The notes under the pieces: model-generated | What the model saw: the letters and a program-made list of their open reading frames with translations, nothing else | Database searches by the model: none | Told to the model about the DNA's origin: nothing | Shown here: piece by piece, positions 1-9,795 of the stretch | Layout of the letters: the number at the start of each line of letters is the position of its first letter | Position numbering within the stretch: the stretch's first letter is position 1 | Translations under genes and position numbers: made by a program | Assembly (NCBI GenBank): GCA_964559455.1 | Contig: CAZLHO010000069.1 | Location: 1 to 13,342, forward strand | DNA: 13,342 bases | Direction of reading: 5' to 3' | Source of the DNA: CAZLHO01 sp964559455 | GTDB taxonomy: Bacteria; Krumholzibacteriota; Krumholzibacteriia; LZORAL124-64-63

Positions 1-764
1 ACTATGACCGGGCGCAAAGCGTTATAAACGTGACGGTCGGCGGTCCGTCGAATGATACGCGTCAGCGCATCCAGGCGGGCCACCGCCCGCGGCGCGTTCC
101 GGTCCGGGGCCTCGCCGTAGAGAGCGGTCAGCAGGTCGGCCAGCTCGTCCTCGGCGTAGGGTTCGAAGGGCACGATCTGGCAGCGGGACTGGATCGTGGG
201 CAGCACGGCGCTGCGCACCGAGGTCAGCAGCAGGATCAGGGCGTCGGCCGGGGGCTCCTCGAGGGTCTTCAGGAAGGCGTTGGCGCCGGCGGCGCGCAGC
301 CGGTGGGCATCGGCGACGATGGCCACCTTGCTCCGGCCCTGGAAGGGGCGGCGGCGCAGGAACTGCAGCAGGGCCCGCACCGACAGCGGCGACGGATGGT
401 CGGGATCGCCGATCGTCACCTCGGACGAGGAAGCGTAGGCCGGCTGGTAGAAGGGATCGTGCTGCTTGATCTCCAGCAGCTCGGCCACGTCGGCGTCCTT
501 CAGGCCGGCGGGCGCGGGGCAGATCCAGTGGATGTCGGGATGCTGGAAGGTCAGGGCCTTGCGGCAGCTCTCGCAGAATTCGGGGCCGGGGCAGGGCTCG
601 GGCCGGGGGCAGTTGACCCGACGGGCCAGATCCAGAGCGGTCAGCTCCTTGCCGCTGCCCTCGGGCCCGGCGAAGAGGTAGCTCTGGGCCAGGCGGCCGT
701 CGCCGATCAGGCGGCGGAAGCGCTCCAGGACCTGCGGCCGGCCTGCGAATCTCCCCAGGGCCAC
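1..764 (-). CDS. holB: DNA polymerase III subunit delta' (HolB), partial, C-terminus beyond left edge
   Basis: Clamp-loader subunit that helps load the sliding clamp on DNA. 254 residues are visible from a GTG start at 762-764; the family is usually about 330, so the C-terminal collar domain is off the window. Seen: F-A-G-R..V-L at residues 6-13 aligns with the usual 'IiGQ..vl' start; YLFAGPEGSGKE (29-40) is the P-loop; cysteines 52, 58, 64 and 67 form the zinc knuckle; HPDI (75-78); KVAIVADAH (146-154) is the Walker B-like strand; NAFLKTLEEPP (162-172); and SRC (193-195) is the clamp-loader arginine-finger motif. The P-loop Ser/Thr is replaced by Glu40, fitting the poor ATP binding known for many delta' subunits. 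It starts 39 bp after the surA-like gene, with AGAAAGG (774-780) 9 nt before GTG. No ATG is available. Codon use changes in the last roughly 24 visible codons. DnaX is less likely because of the short N-terminus and degenerate P-loop. Confidence 0.9.
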   Translation of the reverse strand, partial: MALGRFAGRPQVLERFRRLIGDGRLAQSYLFAGPEGSGKELTALDLARRVNCPRPEPCPGPEFCESCRKALTFQHPDIHWICPAPAGLKDADVAELLEIKQHDPFYQPAYASSSEVTIGDPDHPSPLSVRALLQFLRRRPFQGRSKVAIVADAHRLRAAGANAFLKTLEEPPADALILLLTSVRSAVLPTIQSRCQIVPFEPYAEDELADLLTALYGEAPDRNAPRAVARLDALTRIIRRTADRHVYNALRPVI

Positions 765-803
765 GTCGCCGAGCCTTTCTGCACCCCGCGGGCGCGCTTG
801 GGG

Positions 804-2162
804 CTAGTTCTTGACGTCGACCACGAACTGCTCGCGCAGCCCGGCCACGTAGGCGGTCAGTTCGGCCTCGAGCTTCTCGGACTCGACGGCCCGGCGCAGC
901 TGCTCCTTGATGTCCTCGTAGCCGAACTGCCCGCCCTCGAGGCGCTCCTTCACCAGGAAGATGTAGAAGCCGCCCGGGGTCAGGAAGGGCTCGGTCATGT
1001 CGCCGGCGCCGAGCTCGGCCAGCTGCTCGCGGATCTCGGGGGTCAGCGCGTCCAGGGCGAAGGTGCCCAGGTCGCCGCCGCGGTCGGCGGAGTTCGGGTC
1101 GACGCTGACCTCCAGGGCCACGCGGGCGAAGGGCTCGCCCTGCAGGATCCGCCGGTGGGCATCGTCGGCCGCGGCGCGGGCGCGCTCGATGTCCTCGGCG
1201 GTGACGTCGATCGGGAAGAAGATCTGGCTGAAGACCCGACCGCTCTCCCCCACCTCGTCGACGTGCAGGATGTGGATGCCGCGCTCCGAGACCACGGGCT
1301 GGCTGGTCTCGCCCAGGCCCAGCTCGAAGACGGCGCGCTCCAGGCCCGGGCTGAAGAGGTCGCCCTCGCGGACCCGGCCCACCAGGCCGCCGCGGGCGGC
1401 GTTGGGGCCCTGGGAGTGCTTGCGGGCGGCGTCGGCGAACTCCATGCCGTCGCCCAGATCCTGCAGCGCCGCGCCCAGCATGCGCTGCACTTCGCGCTGC
1501 ACGGCGTCGTCGGGCTGCACGGGGACCAGGATGTCGGCCAGCACCAGGCTGTCGGGGACGACCGGGATCCGGTCGCGGTTGGCGGCGTAGTAGGCCTGGA
1601 CCTCGTCCTCGCGCACCTCGATGCGGGGCCGGATGAAACGGTTGACCACGGCCCGCATGTACTGCTGGTCGCGCAGCTGGGCGGTCGAGCGGGCCCGGTA
1701 GTCCGACAGGGTCATGCCGTTGCGCCCCAGCTCGGTCTCGAGCCTCTGCAGCGAGCCGTAATAGCGCACGAGCTGGCTGATGTTCTCCTCGACGCCCTGG
1801 GCGATGGCCTCGTCCTCGATGTTGATCTCGGCCTGGCGGGCGGCGGCGATGATCAGCTTGCTCTCGATCAGCCGCTGCAGGACCTCGTCGCGCACCTCGC
1901 TCCGGCTCTGCTCGATCTCCTGCCCGGCGTTGCGGGCCTCCAGGAAGTAGATGCTGACCTCGCGTTCGAGATCGCTCTGGAGGATCGCCTCCTCGTCGAC
2001 GATGACCAGGATGCGGTCGACGAGTTCGGGGGCGGGGGCGCCGGCGCTGTCGGCCGGGGCCGGCGCCGCGTCCTGGGCGGACGCGCCCGCGGCGAAGGCC
2101 AGACAGAGCGCCGCGACGGCCAGGAACCGGCCGGAGCGCAGGAGACGGATCGGATGCCGCAT
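804..2162 (-). CDS. surA: SurA-like periplasmic peptidyl-prolyl isomerase/chaperone
   Basis: Predicted periplasmic chaperone of 452 residues (E. coli SurA is 428), a family that escorts outer-membrane proteins and carries parvulin-type isomerase domains. Seen: a signal peptide (basic n-region, hydrophobic core about residues 13-26, likely cleavage after ASA at 27-29), an Ala/Pro-rich linker, then the SurA N-terminal domain (about 48-180, with LVDRILVIVDEEAIL at its start and LQRLIESKLI at 95-104). Two tandem parvulin domains follow. The first spans about 203-305 (ADILVPV, FADAARKHSQGP, GGLVGRV, HILHVDEV); the second about 308-408 (SQIFFPI, EVSVDPNSADRGGDLG, YIFLVKE). ATG at 2160-2162 was chosen because the signal peptide begins there and GAAAGGA (2173-2179) lies 10 nt upstream; the frame stays open further upstream but encodes no plausible leader. 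It is the second of two adjacent foldase genes, 74 bp after the lipoprotein and 39 bp before holB. The surA assignment rests on architecture only. Confidence 0.88.
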   Translation of the reverse strand: MRHPIRLLRSGRFLAVAALCLAFAAGASAQDAAPAPADSAGAPAPELVDRILVIVDEEAILQSDLEREVSIYFLEARNAGQEIEQSRSEVRDEVLQRLIESKLIIAAARQAEINIEDEAIAQGVEENISQLVRYYGSLQRLETELGRNGMTLSDYRARSTAQLRDQQYMRAVVNRFIRPRIEVREDEVQAYYAANRDRIPVVPDSLVLADILVPVQPDDAVQREVQRMLGAALQDLGDGMEFADAARKHSQGPNAARGGLVGRVREGDLFSPGLERAVFELGLGETSQPVVSERGIHILHVDEVGESGRVFSQIFFPIDVTAEDIERARAAADDAHRRILQGEPFARVALEVSVDPNSADRGGDLGTFALDALTPEIREQLAELGAGDMTEPFLTPGGFYIFLVKERLEGGQFGYEDIKEQLRRAVESEKLEAELTAYVAGLREQFVVDVKN

Positions 2163-2236
2163 GGCGGTTTCGTCCTTTCGCGCAGCGGGCGCCGGGGACC
2201 AGCCCCGGCGCCCGCCGCCGTCGCGCGGGTGACCGG
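2163..2236 (-). promoter_or_regulatory. Intergenic spacer with strong GC hairpin between the two foldase genes
   Basis: This 74-bp gap holds a perfect inverted repeat: a 13-bp stem, arms 2185-2197 and 2203-2215, around a 5-nt loop (accag on the plus strand). In the minus-strand transcript the hairpin lies after the lipoprotein stop and ends 5 nt before the surA ribosome binding site (GAAAGGA, 2173-2179). No run of T follows, so it is not a classical intrinsic terminator. More likely roles are partial attenuation or protection of an mRNA 3' end, giving different levels of the two foldases. I see no -35/-10 pair in the gap. Confidence 0.55.
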
Positions 2237-4050
2237 TCAGGACTGCTCCTGCAGCTCCTGCCACGAGCGGAGCTTCGCCAGCCGGTCCTCGTGGATGACG
2301 ATCGGGAACTCCTGACGCCACTCGGTGAGCTTGGCGTCCAGGGCCACGTCCTTGCGCTCGCGCTTGATGGCCCTGGCCACGGAGTTGGTCATCTCAGCGA
2401 ACTCCGGCTGCCGGCCCGGGTTGATGGTGTCCAGGCGGGCGACGGCGAAGCCGTTGACGACCTCGATGACGCCGGTGAGCTCGCCGGGCTTCTCGAGGGC
2501 GAAGATCGAATCGGCGATGTTGCCGCCCATCTCCATCGTCATCCCCTCGAAGACGCCGCCCTTCTTGCGGTTGTCGGGATTGGCCCCGTACTCGGCGAGG
2601 ACGTCGGCCCAGACCGCCCCGCCCTGGATGGCGGCCAGCGCCTGCTCCGCCTGCTCGCGCTCGGCGCAGTAGACGATGTGCAGGTCCCGGGACTCGTCCT
2701 CCTTGAAGAGCTCCTTGTTCTCGGCCCACCAGGCGTCCAGCTGCTCCGCGGTGACGTCCTCGTCGATGGTGATGATCTCGTCGTGGATCTTCTGGACCAG
2801 GATCTGCTCCATCTTCTCGTCCACGGTCTTGCGGACGTCCGGGTGGCCCATGAAGCCCCGCTCGCGGGCCTCGGCGAGCAGCAGCGGACGGTTCACGATC
2901 TGGGTGATGATCTTGTCGCGCACCCCGCCGAGCATGGTGGCCTTCTTGGGCCGCTGGAAGACGCTCTGGCGCTCGTAGTGGGTCTTGTAGTCGCCGATCG
3001 TCCAGACCTCGGGCTCCTCGTCGAGGTCCGGCTTGAAGCTCAGGAAGAACTTGCCCAGGTCCTTGGAGTCGATCTCCAGGGGCGCGAGCTCCTCGCGGGG
3101 CACGGGCTGGTTCGTCTCGAGATCCAGCATGTCCTCCTGGTCGGGCATGGCGTTGAAGATGATCCAGAGGGCCGCCTCGTCCATCTTGTACTCGTGCTTG
3201 CGGCGGCTCTCCTTCAGGAAGGTCGACCGGGCCAGGTTGACCTTGCGGGCGACCAGGGTGTTCTTGATGCGCTCGCTGTAGGCGATGTCCAGGGGCGGCA
3301 GCTCGGTGATCTCTTCCTTCTCGAGCTGGGCGACCCAGTAGCCGTAGACGGTCTCTATCGGACGGCTGATCTCGCCCTCGGTCAGCGAGAAGAGGGGCTC
3401 CTCGAACTCGTCCGAGGTGCGGCCGAAGGCCAGGCTCAGGCGGAAGTCCCCGGTCGGTCCGGACGAACCGTCGTTGTACTCGATGATCACGTCTTCCCAG
3501 TCGGCGCCGCCCATCAGGGCCTCCCGGGCCGCCAGGGCGTCGGACTCGAAGTTGGTGATCAGGTAGCGGAAGGTGCGGGTGCGCGAGGCCCGGTCGTAGT
3601 ACTGGCGGATCTCCTCATCGGTAACGACCCGCGCGTCCTTCTCGACCAGTTCCCTGTGCATGACCTCGCTGGCGTGGACGGTGCCCATGGCGTCGCTGAG
3701 CTGGACCACGTCGGGATCGGATTCGAAGCCCAGTTGCTGGGCCTTGGCAGCCATCAGCTCCTTGTTGATGATCACTTCCAGGAAGGCCTTCTTGCCCTCG
3801 AGCGTGGCCATGTCCAGCGTCGTGCCCGCCTCGTCGCGGGGAAGTTCCTCGACCTTGAGCTTGGCGAGCTTTTCCTCGAAGTAGCCGGCGGTGACCTCGC
3901 GGTCGGCGACGGTGGCGATGACGGTATCCTCGCCGACCTCGCCGCCGCAGCCGCCCAGCAGGGTCAGGGCTGAGGCGAAGACGCCGATCAGGACGGCGGA
4001 CAACAGGGCGTTCCGCGCATGGCGCGGCCGAGTGGAGGGGCTGAACGTGG

Positions 4051-4054
<4 letters not shown>
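2237..4054 (-). CDS. Lipoprotein with two tandem SurA_N-parvulin (PpiC-type) modules
   Basis: Predicted peptidyl-prolyl isomerase/chaperone lipoprotein of 605 residues. Seen: a basic n-region, a hydrophobic stretch (about 16-33), and a lipobox LGGC with Cys36 as the lipidation site. Gly at +2 argues against the inner-membrane retention signal, so an outer-membrane anchor facing the periplasm is inferred. Module 1 has a SurA-like helical part (about 60-155: VIINKELMAAKAQQLGF, 94-110) and a parvulin-like domain (about 158-246, ending YGYWVAQLEKEE). Module 2 repeats the layout: IVNRPLLLAEARERGF (386-401) and a parvulin-like domain (about 456-545, ending NGFAVARLDTINPG). ATG at 4052-4054 overlaps the mfd stop as ATGA, and AAGGAG (4060-4065) sits 5 nt upstream, inside the last mfd codons. 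The frame stays open far upstream through mfd, but that part is antisense-like low-complexity sequence. Whether either domain is catalytically active cannot be judged from the sequence. Related proteins include PrsA- and PpiD-like foldases; I give no symbol. Confidence 0.87.
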
Positions 4055-7577
<3,523 letters not shown>

Positions 7578-7581
<4 letters not shown>

Positions 7582-8804
7582 AACGTCTGCCGCTCCTTGT
7601 CGAAGGGCGTGATCGCGCGCAGCCTCTCCACGATGCGCGGCAGCACGGCCGCGACGTAGTCGACCTCGTCGGCGGTGTTGTAGCGGCTCAGCGAGAAGCG
7701 GATCGAGCCGTGCGCCGAGATGAAGGGCACGTCCATGGCCAGCAGCACGTGCGACGGCTCCAGGCTGCCCGAGGTGCAGGCCGAGCCGCTGGAGGCGGCG
7801 ATGCCGGCCCGGTCCATCAGCAGCAGGATGCCCTCGCCCTCGATGTAGTCGAAGCTGATGTTCGTGGTGTTGGGCAGGCGGTTGCCGCGCTCGCCGTTGA
7901 CGCGGCAGTCGGGCACCGCGGCCAGCAGCTTCTCCTCGAGGCGGTCGCGCAGCGCGCGGACGACGGTGTTCTCGCGCTCGAGGTTGGCCGCGGCCAGGTC
8001 GCAGGCGGCGCCCAGGCCCACGATCCCGGGCACGTTCTCGGTGCCGGCGCGGCGGCTGCGTTCCTGGTGGCCGCCCATGATCAGGGGGCGCAGCTTGGTC
8101 CCGCGCCGGACGTAGAGGGCGCCCACGCCCTTCGGCGCGTGCAGCTTGTGGCCGGACAGCGACAGCAGGTCGACCGTGGACGCGCTCATGTCCAGGGGCA
8201 GCTTGCCCACGGCCTGCACGGCGTCGACGTGGAAGACGGCGCCCTGCTCCTTGACGATCGCGCCCACGCGCTCGGTGTCGAAGATCACGCCCGTCTCGTT
8301 GTTCGCGGCCATCACGCTGACGATCGCCGTGTCGGGCCTGATCGCGTCGCGCAATTCGTCCAGGTCCAGCCGGCCCTTCGTGTCGACGCCCAGGATCGTC
8401 ACCTCGTAGCCCCGCTTCGACAGCGAGCGGCAGAGGCCGAGCACGGCGGGGTGCTCCACGGCCGTGGTCACGATGTGGCGCTTCTCGGGGTAGGCGTGCA
8501 GGGTGCCCACGATGGCGTGGTTGTCGCCCTCCGAACCGCCGGCGGTGAAGATGATCTCGCCGGGCGACCCGGCGCCGAGCAGAGCGGCGACGCGGGCGCG
8601 GGCCTCGTCGACGCCGGCGCCGGCGCGGGCGCCGAAGGAATGCATGCTGCTGGGGTTGCCGTAGTGCTCCTCGTAGTAGGAGAGCACGGCGGCCAGGACC
8701 TCGGGCGCCACCCGGGTGGTGGCGTTGTTGTCCATGTAGACGCCGCCGGCCGGGGGCTGGAGGCCGGCGAAGAGATCGACCGGGCGGGCGGGTTCGACGT
8801 TCAC
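7578..8804 (-). CDS. nifS: Cysteine desulfurase NifS/IscS family
   Basis: PLP enzyme that converts L-cysteine to alanine and passes the persulfide sulfur to the NifU scaffold for Fe-S cluster assembly in the cytoplasm. 408 residues, the usual size for this class (E. coli IscS is 404). Seen: the N-terminal YMDNNATTRV (23-32); FTAGGSEGDNHA (86-97), the cofactor phosphate-binding stretch; EHPA with His118, which stacks on the cofactor; MAANNETG (165-172); HVDAVQAVGK (192-201) with Asp194; SLSGHKLHAPKG (215-226), where Lys220 forms the Schiff base; and SSGSACTSGSLEPSHVL (338-354), where Cys343 is the catalytic Cys on the long flexible loop of group I enzymes. GTG at 8802-8804 overlaps the nifU stop as GTGA, with GAGGTG 5 nt upstream. 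The frame runs open through nifU, but upstream sequence is not desulfurase-like. Its 3' end overlaps mfd by 4 bp. No nitrogenase genes are present, so a housekeeping role is more likely than a nitrogen-fixation one. Confidence 0.95.
7593..7598 (-). promoter_or_regulatory. RBS (AAGGAG) supporting the TTG start of mfd
   Basis: AAGGAG in the last codons of nifS, 11 nt before the TTG at 7579-7581. The spacing is long, which together with the TTG codon suggests modest initiation that depends on ribosomes finishing nifS. Confidence 0.55.
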
Positions 8805-9652
8805 ATCTTCACCTCGATGACGACCAGGGCGGAATCGACGTGCTCGCGCAGCTGACCCTCGACCCAGCCCTTGATGGTGGCCTGCGACGAGGGGCAGCTG
8901 GCGCAGGCGCCGACCAGGCGCACGTAGACCTCGTCGCCCTCGATCCGCACCAGTTCGATGTCGCCGCCGTCGGTGCGCAGGGCGCGGGCGATGTCGTGCT
9001 CGACCAGGTCGCGGACGCGTTCGAGGCGGGGATCGTCGGCCGCCGGAGCCGGCGGCGCGGCGGCCGGAACCTGCGTCCCGGCCCGGCACTCCGCGATCAG
9101 GGCCTCGATCTCCGGATGGCAGCTGGTGCAGCCGCCGCCGGCCTTGGTGTGGTTGGTCACGTCCTCCACCGTCTCCAGGCCGTGGCGCAGGATGGCCTCG
9201 CGCACGGTCGAGGTCTTCACCTGGTAGCAGTGGCAGAGCTCGGGATCCTGGTCGATCAGCGTGCAGGGCACGCCCCGGCCCAGGCGCTTGTAGTGGTCGA
9301 GCATGGCCGCCTCCAGCGCCTCGCGGCCCATGACCGAGCAGTGCATCTTCTCGCGGGGCAGCCCGCCCAGGGCCTCGGCGATGTCCTGGTTCGTGATGCG
9401 GCCGGCCTCGTCCAGGGTCATGCCGACCACCATCTCGGTGAGGATCGACGACGAGGCGATGGCGCTGCCGCAGCCGAAGGTCTGGAACTTGGCCTCGGCG
9501 ATGCGGCCCTCTTCGTCCAGCCGGAAGCTGAAGCGCAGGGCGTCGCCGCAGGCCATCGAGCCAACCTCGCCGACGCCGTCGGGGTTCTCGACCTCGCCCA
9601 CGTTGCGGGGGTTCATGAAGTGGTCCAGGACCTTGTCGCTGTAGTTCCACAT
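8801..9652 (-). CDS. nifU: Three-domain NifU Fe-S cluster scaffold
   Basis: Scaffold on which NifS-derived sulfur and iron are built into Fe-S clusters before transfer to apo-proteins. 283 residues with all three domains of classical NifU. The IscU-like domain (1-125) begins WNYSDKVLDHFMNPRNVGE and has ligands Cys35 (MACGD), Cys61 (FGCGSA) and Cys105 (HCSVMG). The central bacterioferritin-associated-ferredoxin-like domain (about 135-190) has Cys140, Cys142, Cys175 and Cys178 (CHCY...CTSC) for a [2Fe-2S] cluster. An Ala/Pro-rich linker (about 193-207) leads to the Nfu domain (about 208-283) with Cys250-x2-Cys253 in GACASCPSSQATIKG. ATG at 9650-9652 has GGAGG 8 nt upstream and matches the conserved family N-terminus exactly. 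It is first in the run nifU-nifS-mfd-foldase, after a 139-bp intergenic region. All nine expected cysteines are present, so it should be functional. Full-length NifU also occurs as a housekeeping scaffold outside nitrogen fixers. Confidence 0.96.
   Translation of the reverse strand: MWNYSDKVLDHFMNPRNVGEVENPDGVGEVGSMACGDALRFSFRLDEEGRIAEAKFQTFGCGSAIASSSILTEMVVGMTLDEAGRITNQDIAEALGGLPREKMHCSVMGREALEAAMLDHYKRLGRGVPCTLIDQDPELCHCYQVKTSTVREAILRHGLETVEDVTNHTKAGGGCTSCHPEIEALIAECRAGTQVPAAAPPAPAADDPRLERVRDLVEHDIARALRTDGGDIELVRIEGDEVYVRLVGACASCPSSQATIKGWVEGQLREHVDSALVVIEVKM
8810..8815 (-). promoter_or_regulatory. RBS (GAGGTG) setting the GTG start of nifS
   Basis: GAGGTG, inside the last nifU codons, lies 5 nt before the GTG at 8802-8804. 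It supports the GTG over the later ATG that opens the MDNNATT motif, and implies coupling to nifU translation. Confidence 0.7.
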
Positions 9653-9658
9653 GGGGCG

Positions 9659-9672
9659 TCCCTCCGGAGGGA
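9659..9672. repeat. 14-bp perfect palindrome covering the nifU Shine-Dalgarno
   Basis: TCCCTCCGGAGGGA reads the same on both strands. The nifU ribosome binding site GGAGG (9661-9665 on the minus strand) lies in its 3' half, 8 nt before the ATG. As RNA it could fold into a 5-bp stem with a CCGG loop that hides the site; as DNA it could bind a dimeric repressor. Neither role is shown. Confidence 0.5.
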
Positions 9673-9696
9673 ACGGATGAGGGCCGGCGCGGCGCG

Positions 9697-9735
9697 GGGC
9701 CGCGAACCCGGCCCGCCGGAAAAATCCCGGCGGGC
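9697..9735 (-). repeat. Two overlapping, mutually exclusive inverted repeats in the nifU leader
   Basis: Repeat A is a 9-bp perfect stem, arms 9711-9719 and 9727-9735, around a 7-nt A/T-rich loop. Repeat B is a 6-bp stem, arms 9697-9702 and 9709-9714, with a 6-nt loop. They share 9711-9714, so only one can form at a time. Neither is followed by a T-tract on the minus strand, so a classical terminator for the upstream BatA-like gene is not supported. An attenuator or processing signal is possible, but GC-rich DNA produces such repeats easily. Confidence 0.4.
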
Positions 9736-9767
9736 GTCGAAAGAGGACTCGGCGTGTCTCGACTGCT

Positions 9768-9795
9768 AACTTAAACGATCGCGCGGGGGAATCAA
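9768..9795 (-). promoter_or_regulatory. Weak candidate promoter for the nifU operon
   Basis: On the minus strand, TTGATT (9790-9795) is followed after 16 nt by TAAGTT (9768-9773). The -35 is fair and the -10 poor against the sigma-70 consensus. The -10 lies in the only A/T-rich patch of the intergenic region, about 115 bp before the nifU ATG. The -35 overlaps the stop codon of the BatA-like gene. Confidence 0.28.

Larger units (their letters stand above)
9653..9791 (-). promoter_or_regulatory. Intergenic region and probable leader of the nifU-nifS-mfd run
   Basis: The longest gene-free stretch of the window (139 bp). On the minus strand, 5' to 3', it holds an A/T-rich patch (about 9766-9779) that is the best promoter candidate, then inverted repeats at 9697-9735, then a 14-bp palindrome over the ribosome binding site. 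I see no small ORF with its own ribosome binding site. No Rrf2/IscR-type operator is recognisable by eye. Confidence 0.5.

Noticed and set aside
30..3973. Two long plus-strand open frames (about 761 and 560 codons) opposite holB, surA and the foldase lipoprotein
   Set aside because: Antisense shadows with Gln/Gly/Leu/Val-rich translations. The minus-strand proteins have signal peptides, a lipobox and conserved motifs.
8805..9650. Upstream extension of the nifS frame, suggesting a 690-residue fusion
   Set aside because: The extra part is the out-of-frame shadow of nifU. Desulfurase homology begins just after the GTG at 8804, which has its own ribosome binding site.
9711..9735. Intrinsic terminator for the MoxR-DUF58-BatA operon
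   Set aside because: The stem is good, but the T-run sits in the loop rather than after the stem on the minus strand, so I list it only as an inverted repeat.
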